DNA from: Chitinophagaceae bacterium IBVUCB1
GTDB taxonomy: Bacteria > Bacteroidota > Bacteroidia > Chitinophagales > Chitinophagaceae
Direction: 5' to 3'
NCBI GenBank assembly: GCA_002127285.1
Contig: NFUW01000002.1
Coordinates: 1,771,630-1,835,629 of the forward strand
Length of the DNA: 64,000 bases
Shown here piece after piece: positions 27,698-35,877 of this stretch; within the stretch, counting starts at the first letter, position 1; every line of letters starts with the position of its first letter. The notes beneath the pieces were generated by a model. The model worked only from the letters and a program-made list of their open reading frames with translations. It did no database searches and was not told where the DNA came from. The translations under genes were made by a program, and so were the position numbers.

Positions 27698-28132
27698 ATG
27701 GATGTACAGATAGTTAATAAATCGCCGCACGAACTGCCCCAATACCAAACGGCTGGCTCGGCAGGGATGGATGTAAGGGCATGGTTAGCCGAACCTGTTA
27801 CCCTGCAACCTATGGAGCGCAGGCTGATACCTACAGGTTTGTACATGGCATTGCCAATGGGCTACGAGGCGCAGATACGTCCGCGTAGTGGGTTGTCTAT
27901 AAAACGAGGGCTGACATTAGTAAACACCCCCGGTACAATAGACAGCGACTACAGAGGAGAGGTAATGGTGCCGGTCATTAACCTGAGTACAGAACCCCAA
28001 ACCATAGAAGACGGTGAACGCATAGCCCAGATGGTAATAGCGCGCTACGAACAGGTAATATGGACACCAACTGATGCGCTGGATGAAACAAACCGTGGTA
28101 CGGGTGGCTTCGGGCATTCGGGTACTAAATAA
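27698..28132 (+). CDS. dut: dUTP diphosphatase
   Basis: A 144-residue trimeric dUTPase that hydrolyses dUTP to dUMP and keeps uracil out of DNA. All five motifs are present: GSAGMDVRA (20-28), RPRSGLSIK (61-69), [11 protein letters not shown] (79-89, catalytic Asp82), [10 protein letters not shown] (105-114) and [10 protein letters not shown] (133-142). It starts a four-gene operon with a nucleotidyltransferase, a TPR protein and a DUF4292 lipoprotein. Confidence 0.96.
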   Translation: MDVQIVNKSPHELPQYQTAGSAGMDVRAWLAEPVTLQPMERRLIPTGLYMALPMGYEAQIRPRSGLSIKRGLTLVNTPGTIDSDYRGEVMVPVINLSTEPQTIEDGERIAQMVIARYEQVIWTPTDALDETNRGTGGFGHSGTK

Positions 28133-28162
28133 ATATTATTAAAAGACTTTCAATAAAGACGT

Positions 28163-29170
28163 ATGAATATCATTATCCCGATGGCAGGTATGGGCAAAAG
28201 GATGCGCCCGCATACACTTACTACTGCTAAGCCACTGATACCCATTGCAGGCAAGCCCATCGTACAGCGACTTGTAGAAGACATCATTGCTACCAGTAAC
28301 GAAAAAGTAGAAGAGATTGCTTTTATCATAGGCCCTTCTTTTGGCAAAGAAGTGGAAGACCATCTTTGCAAAGTGGCGGAGAGCCTCGGTGCCAAGGGTA
28401 AGATATGTTATCAGGAACAGGCATTGGGTACTGCGCACGCTATACTATGTGCCAAAGAAAGCCTGAAGGGTAATGTGTTTATCGCATTTGCAGATACATT
28501 ATTCAAAGCCAGCTTTAGTATAGATAAGGAAAAAGATGCCATTGTGTGGACGCAAAAAGTAGAAGACCCGTCTGCCTTTGGTGTAGTGAAGCTGAATGAA
28601 AAAGACGAGATAGTGGCGTTTGTAGAAAAGCCCAAAGATTTTGTGTCAGACCTTGCCATCATCGGTGTGTACTACTTTAAAGACGGTGAAAACCTGCGCA
28701 AAGAACTGCAACGTCTGATAGACGAAGACATAAAGCTGAAAGGCGAATACCAGATAACAGACGCGATGGACCACATGCTGAACAAAGGCGTGAAGTTTTA
28801 TACAGACCAAGTAGCAGAGTGGCTGGACTGCGGTAACAAAGATGCTACGGTATATACCAATAAGCGTATCTTGTCAATAAAAGCAGACAAGGAGCAATTG
28901 GTTTCAGAAACTGCTATCATAGAAAACTCGGTAGTAATACCACCTTGCTACATTGGCAATAACGTAGTGATTAAAAACTCCGTGATTGGTCCGTTTGTAT
29001 CGTTGGAAGCTGGTGTGCAGGTAAAAGACAGCCGCATCAACAACAGTATTATACAAGCCCATAGCATTGTTAAAAATGCGCGCATCGAAAACTCCTTACT
29101 GGGGAAAAGCGTAAATTACAATGAAAAGCCCCGCGACCTGAGTATCGGGGATTTTTCGACACAAATATGA
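28163..29170 (+). CDS. Sugar phosphate nucleotidyltransferase
   Basis: 335 residues. The N-terminal Rossmann-like domain opens with the nucleotide-binding motif PMAGMGKRMRPHT...AKPLIPIAGKPI, as in RmlA/GlmU/ManC relatives. The C-terminal ~90 residues have left-handed beta-helix hexapeptide repeats (VVIPPCYIGNNVVIKNSVIG). The product would be an NDP-sugar; the sugar and nucleotide cannot be fixed from sequence, though glucose-1-phosphate thymidylyltransferase-like or mannose-1-phosphate guanylyltransferase-like roles are possible. It overlaps the next gene by 4 bases (ATGA). Confidence 0.9.
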   Translation: MNIIIPMAGMGKRMRPHTLTTAKPLIPIAGKPIVQRLVEDIIATSNEKVEEIAFIIGPSFGKEVEDHLCKVAESLGAKGKICYQEQALGTAHAILCAKESLKGNVFIAFADTLFKASFSIDKEKDAIVWTQKVEDPSAFGVVKLNEKDEIVAFVEKPKDFVSDLAIIGVYYFKDGENLRKELQRLIDEDIKLKGEYQITDAMDHMLNKGVKFYTDQVAEWLDCGNKDATVYTNKRILSIKADKEQLVSETAIIENSVVIPPCYIGNNVVIKNSVIGPFVSLEAGVQVKDSRINNSIIQAHSIVKNARIENSLLGKSVNYNEKPRDLSIGDFSTQI

Positions 29171-30909
29171 AGCTGAAACCCGCGAATATATTATTGACGG
29201 CATTGGTAGTATTGGCTGCCAATGCCTTGTTGTATGCACAAGAGAGTGCAAGGCCTGCTACACCTACATCGCCCAACATAAAGGCGCTTGAAGCGGATGC
29301 CATGTACTACGATGCAATCCGCGCGCGTGTAAAGGGAGATGATAAAGAAGAAGAAAAACTGCTGTTGCAAGTAGTTGGCATAAAGCCCGATGCTTCAGGT
29401 GCTTATTACGACCTTGCCCGCCTGTACTTTAAAGCCAACCGTAGCGATAAAGCAAGCGAATACATCAAAAAAGCCATAGCACTGGATGCGGATAATGTGT
29501 GGTATAAAACACAATATGCAGAGGTGCTGGTACAAGCCAAACAATACGAAGAAGCTGCTAAGCTATTTGACGACATTGCGAAGAGGGAGCGATATAATGA
29601 AGAGTACTTGCTGAAAGCGTTTAACCTGTATCAGCACATAGGCAAGTACGATGAAGCGTTGGCTACAATCAATAAGTATATCGAGAAAGACCCTGATAAT
29701 GAAGAAGCAATAGACATGAAAAAGAAACTATTGCTGAAACGCAACGATGTGGACGGTGTGGTGAAAGTAATAGAGAAGCAAATAGAGCGTAACCCCAACG
29801 AGGGTAAGTATTATGCAGAGCTGGCAGATGTGTATGATAATAATAAGCTGACAGGTAAGGCAGCGGAGATGTACAAGAAAATGGAAACGCAGTTTGCAGA
29901 CGATCCCAGTGTGCAGCTATCCCTTGCCGAATACTATCAGAAGAAGAATAATCAGCAGAAGTATGACGAATACATGAAGAAGCTGATAACCAATCGAAGT
30001 CTTGATGCGGATGTACAGTTGAGCCTCTTGGGGCCTATTATTGTAGAATCGGGCAATGATACAATGAAACGCAGGCAAGGATTGGAATTGATTTCTTTAT
30101 TAGCCGTGCAGCATCCTGAAAACGCCCGTGTAGCAGCCTTCTATGGCGATGTGCTGGCTTTTAATAACCAACTGGGCGATGCGATAGTACAGTATAAAAA
30201 GTCGGTGCAGATAGACCCGTCTTCGTATAAAATATGGGAAAGCCTATTGCTTGCAAATACCGACAGAGAAAATGCAGACTCACTGATACGATACAGTGAA
30301 AAAGCATTGCGCCTGTTTCCTAACCAAGCCATGTTTCATTACCTGAACGGGGTAGGGCACATGAATAAAAAAGACTATAACAAAGCTGTCAAGTCCATCA
30401 ACAGGGGCATAGATATGCAGCCCGATGATAATAAAGCTCAACTGGCACAGATGTACACCACGCTGGGCGATGTGTATAACTACATGAAACGATACAGCGC
30501 ATCAGACAGTAGTTATGAACAAGCCTTGCAAGCAGACCCGATGAACGCGACGGTATTGAACAACTATGCATACTACTTGAGTGTAAGGGGAATGAGGCTG
30601 GACGATGCGGCAAAGATGTCGAAGAAGTCGCTGGATATACGAAAAGATGAGCCGAGTTTTTTAGATACCTATGGATGGATATTGTACAAACAAGGTAAAT
30701 ACGATGATGCCCGCACCTACATACAGAAAGCCATAGACATAAATGGTGAACAGGCAGACGGTACACTTTGGGAGCATTTGGGAGATGTGTATTACAAACA
30801 GGGAAATATAGATAAAGCTGTAGAGTGCTGGACGAAAGCCAAAGAGAAAGGAACAGATAACACAGACATTGACAAAAAAATCAAGGACAGAAAGCTGTAT
30901 GAAATTTAA
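29167..30909 (+). CDS. Exported tetratricopeptide-repeat protein
   Basis: 580 residues with a signal peptide ending LLYAQ, followed by about 12-14 TPR units almost to the C-terminus (typical pattern A.Y.LA.LYFKANRSDKASEYIKKAI). Such all-TPR periplasmic proteins act as protein-binding scaffolds. The start overlaps the nucleotidyltransferase stop (ATGA) and the end overlaps the DUF4292 lipoprotein by 11 bases, so the three are translationally coupled. In Bacteroidota this pair usually sits near envelope-assembly genes, which suggests a role in outer-membrane biogenesis (inference). Confidence 0.88.
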   Translation: MKLKPANILLTALVVLAANALLYAQESARPATPTSPNIKALEADAMYYDAIRARVKGDDKEEEKLLLQVVGIKPDASGAYYDLARLYFKANRSDKASEYIKKAIALDADNVWYKTQYAEVLVQAKQYEEAAKLFDDIAKRERYNEEYLLKAFNLYQHIGKYDEALATINKYIEKDPDNEEAIDMKKKLLLKRNDVDGVVKVIEKQIERNPNEGKYYAELADVYDNNKLTGKAAEMYKKMETQFADDPSVQLSLAEYYQKKNNQQKYDEYMKKLITNRSLDADVQLSLLGPIIVESGNDTMKRRQGLELISLLAVQHPENARVAAFYGDVLAFNNQLGDAIVQYKKSVQIDPSSYKIWESLLLANTDRENADSLIRYSEKALRLFPNQAMFHYLNGVGHMNKKDYNKAVKSINRGIDMQPDDNKAQLAQMYTTLGDVYNYMKRYSASDSSYEQALQADPMNATVLNNYAYYLSVRGMRLDDAAKMSKKSLDIRKDEPSFLDTYGWILYKQGKYDDARTYIQKAIDINGEQADGTLWEHLGDVYYKQGNIDKAVECWTKAKEKGTDNTDIDKKIKDRKLYEI

Positions 30910-31774
30910 TATAGCGTGGGTATCGGTAGTGTTGATTGCCATTACATCCGTTTTCACATCTTGCCAAACAAATAAGAAGCCTGTAGGCAAAAACCTATGG
31001 TTCGAGAAGAAGTATGCCATCAAAGAACGCTTTGGTGCCAATACGGTTGATACACCCAATGCTGTAAAGAAGGAAGAAGTAACTAAAGAGCCCAATAACG
31101 ACAAGGTAATGCTGATGGCTAACCTTGCACCCTTGTTGCTGAATGAAATTAATTACAAAACATTCAGCGGTAAGGCAAAGATGCATTATGAATCCAACGA
31201 GCAGAAGCATGACTTAGTAGCCCATATACGCATTAATAAAGACAACGCGATATGGATAAACGTAACCGCCGCCGCAGGCATGGTGAGCGTAGCGCGTATA
31301 TACATTACCCCCGATAGCCTGCTGCTGCTAAACCATCTGCAAAAAGAAATACATAAACTGGCTATAGCAGATGCCAACAAGCTTTTGCCCATCCCAGTCA
31401 ACTTTTCGCTTTTACAAAACCTGCTGATAGGCAATTTGCTGCAAAAAGGTGGTACACCTATTGATGCAACAGACTTTGGCGGCACATGGACGCTTAGCAC
31501 GGAAGATGCGGATATGTATCAGCAAATAGGCTTCAATAAAACGGACAGTACCATACGTACCATGCAAATGCGTACTAAAGATGATAGTACACAAGCTATG
31601 ATGCAATACGGTGCCTACGAAAACACAAACGGTAAACAATTTGCTACAGAACGGGTATTGACAATTAGTAATAAAGGAGAGCCTCATTATCTGGATATGA
31701 ACTTCAACAAAGCCGAATTTGACCAGCCAGTAGAAATGCCGTTCAACATTCCTAAAAACTATAAGTTAAAATAA
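30899..31774 (+). CDS. DUF4292 lipoprotein (LolB/LolA-like fold)
   Basis: 291 residues with lipobox FTSC (about Cys20). The mature part contains the DUF4292 segments INYKTFSGKAKMHYE, KDNAIWINVTAAAGMVSVARIYITPDSL and LLPIPVNFSLLQNLLIG. The family is thought to adopt a half-barrel like LolA/LolB lipoprotein carriers; the function is not established. ATG 30899 lies inside the end of the TPR gene (11-base overlap) and gives a proper lipoprotein signal. A GC-rich terminator ends the operon here. The M23 peptidase gene that I recall following this block in related genomes is not present. Confidence 0.87.
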   Translation: MKFNIAWVSVVLIAITSVFTSCQTNKKPVGKNLWFEKKYAIKERFGANTVDTPNAVKKEEVTKEPNNDKVMLMANLAPLLLNEINYKTFSGKAKMHYESNEQKHDLVAHIRINKDNAIWINVTAAAGMVSVARIYITPDSLLLLNHLQKEIHKLAIADANKLLPIPVNFSLLQNLLIGNLLQKGGTPIDATDFGGTWTLSTEDADMYQQIGFNKTDSTIRTMQMRTKDDSTQAMMQYGAYENTNGKQFATERVLTISNKGEPHYLDMNFNKAEFDQPVEMPFNIPKNYKLK

Positions 31775-31795
31775 ATAATTGCGTTAAAATTGCCT

Positions 31796-31823
31796 GCCCC
31801 GCTTCAATAGCAGGGCTTTTTTT
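31796..31823 (+). terminator. Terminator of the dut-DUF4292 operon
   Basis: An 8-bp stem with one mismatch (GCCCCGCT with AGCAGGGC) and a 5-base loop is followed by seven Ts. Confidence 0.8.
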
Positions 31824-31876
31824 AGTTTCTTTACGATTATTTTTATTGCTGTAATTAACAAGAAACCATACTTCTG

Positions 31877-32650
31877 ATGAAGGTTGTAATATTTGCAGGC
31901 GGGCGCGGCACACGTATATCCGAAGAGTCGTCGCTGCGGCCGAAGCCCATGATAGAAATTGGCGGTAAGCCCATCTTGTGGCATATCATGAAGATATATG
32001 CCGCTTACGGGCATACAGAGTTCATCATCTGCCTCGGCTACAAGGGCTGGATGATAAAAGAATACTTTGCCAACTATTTTCTGCACAACGCTGATATTAC
32101 GGTTGACCTCACAAAAAACTCGCTGGAAGTACACAACAACAATGCAGAGCCGTTTAAGATAACGCTGATAGATACCGGTGTAGATACCATGACGGCAGGC
32201 AGGCTGAAGCGTGTGTTGCCATACATCGGCAACGAAACGTTTATGCTTACCTACGGAGACGGTGTGAGCGATGTAAATATGGATGAACTCGTAAAGTTTC
32301 ACAAAACGAGTGGTAAAGTGTGCACGATGACAGCCATACAGGCCACCAGTCGCTTTGGTGTCATCAAGATGGAAGACAATGGTCTGATAGATAGCTTTGA
32401 AGAAAAACCTGCCGATAGCGGCACATGGATAAACGGCGGCTTCTTTGTGATAGAGCCATCAATTGCCAAGTATATGCCCGATGATGCAGACGACATTATG
32501 TGGGAGCGATACCCCATGGATAAACTGGCTGCCGATAAACAGATAACGGCATACAAGCACCATGCTTTTTGGAAATGTATGGATACCCTGCGCGATAAAG
32601 AAGAACTGGAACACCTTTGGCAAACAGAACCCCTATGGAAAAACTGGTAA
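31877..32650 (+). CDS. rfbF: Glucose-1-phosphate cytidylyltransferase
   Basis: A 257-residue enzyme that makes CDP-glucose from CTP and glucose 1-phosphate, the entry step to CDP-6-deoxyhexoses. It has the loop FAGGRGTRISEES...RPKPMIEIGGKPI with the catalytic arginine and lysine, then ILWHIMKIYAAYG, and the length is normal for RfbF/DdhA. Its 3' end overlaps rfbG by 16 bases. A TATTTTTA box at 31838-31845 is a possible promoter after the preceding terminator. Confidence 0.95.
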   Translation: MKVVIFAGGRGTRISEESSLRPKPMIEIGGKPILWHIMKIYAAYGHTEFIICLGYKGWMIKEYFANYFLHNADITVDLTKNSLEVHNNNAEPFKITLIDTGVDTMTAGRLKRVLPYIGNETFMLTYGDGVSDVNMDELVKFHKTSGKVCTMTAIQATSRFGVIKMEDNGLIDSFEEKPADSGTWINGGFFVIEPSIAKYMPDDADDIMWERYPMDKLAADKQITAYKHHAFWKCMDTLRDKEELEHLWQTEPLWKNW

Positions 32651-33726
32651 AAGCCACATACCTGCGTACGGTATTTAAAGATAAGCGCGTATTTGTAACG
32701 GGCCATACAGGCTTTAAAGGTGCATGGCTTATACAGATATTGCAATGGCTGGGTGCCGATGTAAAAGGTTATGCACTTGCTCCTGAAAAAACCAACGATT
32801 TATACAACCTGATAGATGGCGATGAGCTTTGTTATAGCTCTGTAATAGGCGACCTGCGCGACTTGCAGAAGCTGCAAGGAGAGATGGTGCGCTTTGAGCC
32901 GCATTTTGTTTTTCATCTGGCTGCGCAATCATTGGTGCGTCGCAGTTACGATATGCCTGTTGATACGTTTATGGTAAATGCGCAGGGCACTTGCCATGTA
33001 TTAGAGGCGGTGCGCAGTATGCAGCATCCATGTGTGGCGTTGATGATAACGACTGATAAGGTGTATGAAAATCCAGAACGCGGTACACCTTTCAGAGAAG
33101 ATGATAAGTTGGGCGGCTACGACCCGTACTCTGCGAGCAAAGCGGCTGCGGAGATAGTCGTTGAATCTTATACACGTTCGTTCTTCAACCCCGATGATTA
33201 TGGCAAGCACCAAAAAGCAGTTGCTTCCGTACGGGCAGGTAATGTAATAGGCGGCGGCGATTTTTCTGATGACAGAATAATACCCGATATAGTACGTGCG
33301 CTGGAGTTTGGAGAAACTGTAGGTCTGCGCAACCCGAAATCTGTACGCCCGTGGCAGCATGTATTAGAGCCGCTTGGTGCGTATTTGTTATTAGCAGCTA
33401 AGATGACGGAGCAGCCTGTACAACTCAGCACACCTTTCAACTTTGGTCCCGAAGTGCACGATACGCTGACGGTAGAAGATTTGACAAAAATATTTGTAGC
33501 ACGTTATGGTACGGGCGGGTATCAAACCATTGTATCTGATAAGCCATTGCACGAAGCGAAATTGTTACTGCTTGATAGCAGCAAGGCATACAACCTGATA
33601 GGTTGGAAGCCTCAACTCAATGCCACGCAAGCCATAGAAATGACAGCCGATTGGTATGCCGACAAAGAAAATGCTGCACACAAAAAATGTATGCGACAGA
33701 TAGAAAATTACTTTGGTAGTTTTTAA
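32635..33726 (+). CDS. rfbG: CDP-glucose 4,6-dehydratase
   Basis: A 363-residue extended SDR enzyme that converts CDP-glucose to CDP-4-keto-6-deoxyglucose. It has the NAD-binding motif GHTGFKGAW (Gly23, Gly26, Gly29), HLAAQSLVRRSY, ITTDKVYEN (Thr140-Lys142) and the catalytic YSASK (Tyr165, Lys169). ATG 32635 is favoured over the TTG six codons upstream. With rfbF it forms the first two steps of a CDP-sugar pathway. The typical next enzyme (RfbH-type dehydrase) is not adjacent. Its TAA stop overlaps the TAA of the convergent gene in a shared TTAA. Confidence 0.95.
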   Translation: MEKLVKATYLRTVFKDKRVFVTGHTGFKGAWLIQILQWLGADVKGYALAPEKTNDLYNLIDGDELCYSSVIGDLRDLQKLQGEMVRFEPHFVFHLAAQSLVRRSYDMPVDTFMVNAQGTCHVLEAVRSMQHPCVALMITTDKVYENPERGTPFREDDKLGGYDPYSASKAAAEIVVESYTRSFFNPDDYGKHQKAVASVRAGNVIGGGDFSDDRIIPDIVRALEFGETVGLRNPKSVRPWQHVLEPLGAYLLLAAKMTEQPVQLSTPFNFGPEVHDTLTVEDLTKIFVARYGTGGYQTIVSDKPLHEAKLLLLDSSKAYNLIGWKPQLNATQAIEMTADWYADKENAAHKKCMRQIENYFGSF

Positions 33727-35198
33727 GCAGTAGCTAAGTTGTTGCTAAATATTTGCTGTGGTATCGTTTTCGCTTGCAATGCTTGCTCGTCTAAATAAAA
33801 TTCTTTCTTAGCCATATTATATTGATACAGGGTTTTAATAAGTTCTCTGTTACTGATAACAAATTGAACCGCATCGGCAATATAATCTATTTCACTTTCC
33901 AGCATGGTAGGGTGCAGCGATATACGCACCCAGCCTATTCGCACTAATGGGTTGCCGCTTACTATTTCGTCTTTTATATGCAGCGATGCGTCATGGTCTA
34001 ATCCGTATAAATGATGTCCGTATGTGCCGGCACAAGAACAGCCACCACGTGCCTGTATGCCAAACATATCGTTCAGTGCCTTCACCACCATGTGGTAGTG
34101 CATATCATCAAAGACCAGCGATAGAATTGCTTGCCTGTGTCTGATACCGGGTTCCAGTATTTTTACGCCATCCATTTTTTCAACCCGCTGCCAAAGCCTT
34201 TCCAGTAAAGCTTCTTCACGTTGCTGTATATTAGCAGTACCCATTTGTTCCTTCAGTTCTACAGCTTTGGCTACCCGTATAGTTTGTATAAAGCCTGGTG
34301 TGCCGCCATCTTCCCTGCTTTCAATATCTGTTTTGTAAACGTGCTTTTCGTAGGGGCTTGTCCATACTACAGTACCACCACCCGGGTGGTCGGGCGTTGA
34401 GTTTTGGTATAGCTCTTTTTTGAAAATAAGTATGCCACTGCTGCCAGGGCCTCCTAAAAATTTGTGCGGAGAAAAGAAAACAGCGTCAAGGTATTCATTG
34501 GGTGTTGTAGGGTTCATATTGATGTCAACATATGGCGCATTGCAAGCAAAATCCACAAAACAAAGCCCACAGTATTGATGGATAATAGCGGCTATTTTGT
34601 GGTAAGGTGTGTAAACACCTGTAACATTTGAGCAGGCGGTAACAGAGGCGATTTTCAATTTACGTTGTGCATAAGTTGCAAGCAGTTTTTCAAAAGCAAC
34701 TAAGTCAACTTCATTTTGTTCGTTGGGTGGTATTACTACCACATCACAAATAGTTTCCAGCCATGTAGTATGGTTGCTATGGTGCTCCATGTGTGTGATG
34801 AATACAACGGGGCGTTCGTCTTCAGGTATCGTTATTTTGTTTTCAAAGTTTTCGTGCAAGCGCAAACCAAGCATACGCTGAAATTTATTGATAACACCCG
34901 TCATACCTGCATTACTCGATATGATAACTTCACCTGCACCCGCACCCACGTGTTGTTTTATTTTTTGCAGGCTTTGCTGGTATAGCTCCGTCATGTGAGA
35001 TCCGGTGAACGTAGTGCGTGTATGTGTATTGGCAACATAGGGATACACCTCTTTCATCATATAGTCTTCTATAGGTTGGTACATACGCCCGCTGGCTGTC
35101 CAGTCGGCATAGAGTATTTTCTTTTTGCCAAATGGGGAAACAAAACTATGGTTGATACCAATAATGCCTTTGCGTATATCCTGAAAATGCTGCTGCAT
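33723..35198 (-). CDS. Class V aminotransferase-fold PLP enzyme (cysteine desulfurase-like)
   Basis: A 491-residue fold-type I PLP enzyme. It has THMEHHSNHTTW (about 135-146), Asp216 in CFVDFAC for the PLP ring nitrogen, and the Schiff-base Lys246 in SPHKFLGG. The conserved GGCSCAGTYGHH holds cysteines near the position of the sulfur-accepting Cys in SufS/IscS, but spacing and context differ, so the desulfurase activity is not certain. ATG 35198 was chosen over an in-frame TTG at 35207. The gene lies on the opposite strand inside the sugar region and is probably unrelated to it. No isc or suf genes are nearby. Confidence 0.85.
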   Translation of the reverse strand: MQQHFQDIRKGIIGINHSFVSPFGKKKILYADWTASGRMYQPIEDYMMKEVYPYVANTHTRTTFTGSHMTELYQQSLQKIKQHVGAGAGEVIISSNAGMTGVINKFQRMLGLRLHENFENKITIPEDERPVVFITHMEHHSNHTTWLETICDVVVIPPNEQNEVDLVAFEKLLATYAQRKLKIASVTACSNVTGVYTPYHKIAAIIHQYCGLCFVDFACNAPYVDINMNPTTPNEYLDAVFFSPHKFLGGPGSSGILIFKKELYQNSTPDHPGGGTVVWTSPYEKHVYKTDIESREDGGTPGFIQTIRVAKAVELKEQMGTANIQQREEALLERLWQRVEKMDGVKILEPGIRHRQAILSLVFDDMHYHMVVKALNDMFGIQARGGCSCAGTYGHHLYGLDHDASLHIKDEIVSGNPLVRIGWVRISLHPTMLESEIDYIADAVQFVISNRELIKTLYQYNMAKKEFYLDEQALQAKTIPQQIFSNNLATA

Positions 35199-35280
35199 GT
35201 GCCTCAATGCTTAAAACGAATTGTAAAATTACCTTTTTCTTTAAGTTTTTTACCCTCAAACACCGTATTTTACATATTCT

Positions 35281-35829
35281 ATGTACCATTTCGAAGCATT
35301 GCCGCTTGAGGGCGCATTTCTCATAACCATGCCACGTTTCGCCGACGAGCGGGGAGTGTTTATCAAACCATTTAACGATGCCACTTTTCAGCAAGCGGGT
35401 ATAGGCTTTACATTGCACGAAAGCTATTTTTCTACTTCAAAAAAAGATGTGATACGTGGTATGCACTTTCAACTGCCACCACATCAGCACAGCAAAGTGG
35501 TGTATTGTCCGCAGGGGGAGATATTGGATGTGATTATAGACCTGCGCAAAGAATCGCCAACATACGGGCAGTATTATGCGCATGAATTATCGGCAGAAAA
35601 CCACAAAGCCTACTTTATACCCGAAGGCTTTGCTCACGGCTTCAAGGCACTGACGGAAGACGCTATGACGTACTATTTAGTATCATCGGGCTACCACAAA
35701 GAAAGCGATACAGGGATATTGTATAATAGCTTCGGTTTTGACTGGGGAGTGGCTAACCCGATAGTTTCGGAACGAGATTTATCTTTTATCAGGTTAGAAG
35801 ATTTTGATAGCCCGTTTGTAATGCTGTAA
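35281..35829 (+). CDS. RmlC/RfbC-like 3,5-epimerase
   Basis: A 182-residue cupin-fold enzyme of the dTDP-4-dehydrorhamnose 3,5-epimerase family. The active-site region is VIRGMHFQLPPHQHSKVV (catalytic His62, Lys72), followed by ILDVIIDLR, PEGFAHGF (His119) and YYLVSSGY with the catalytic tyrosine. No rmlA/B/D genes adjoin it, while rfbF-rfbG lie about 1.5 kb upstream, so it may epimerise a CDP-4-keto-6-deoxy sugar (inference). Its stop codon overlaps the promoter box of the aldehyde dehydrogenase. Confidence 0.88.
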   Translation: MYHFEALPLEGAFLITMPRFADERGVFIKPFNDATFQQAGIGFTLHESYFSTSKKDVIRGMHFQLPPHQHSKVVYCPQGEILDVIIDLRKESPTYGQYYAHELSAENHKAYFIPEGFAHGFKALTEDAMTYYLVSSGYHKESDTGILYNSFGFDWGVANPIVSERDLSFIRLEDFDSPFVML

Positions 35830-35834
35830 CTTTG
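35803..35834 (+). promoter_or_regulatory. Promoter of the ALDH7-like gene
   Basis: TTTG at 35803-35806, a 20-base spacer and TAACTTTG at 35827-35834 make a near-ideal Bacteroidota promoter. The -33 element lies inside the epimerase coding region and the -7 box covers its stop codon. The leader to the ATG at 35878 is about 37 bases. Confidence 0.7.
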
Positions 35835-35877
35835 CACTTCTTTTAGTTTTTCACTTTTGAATTTTTGACTTCTCAAT

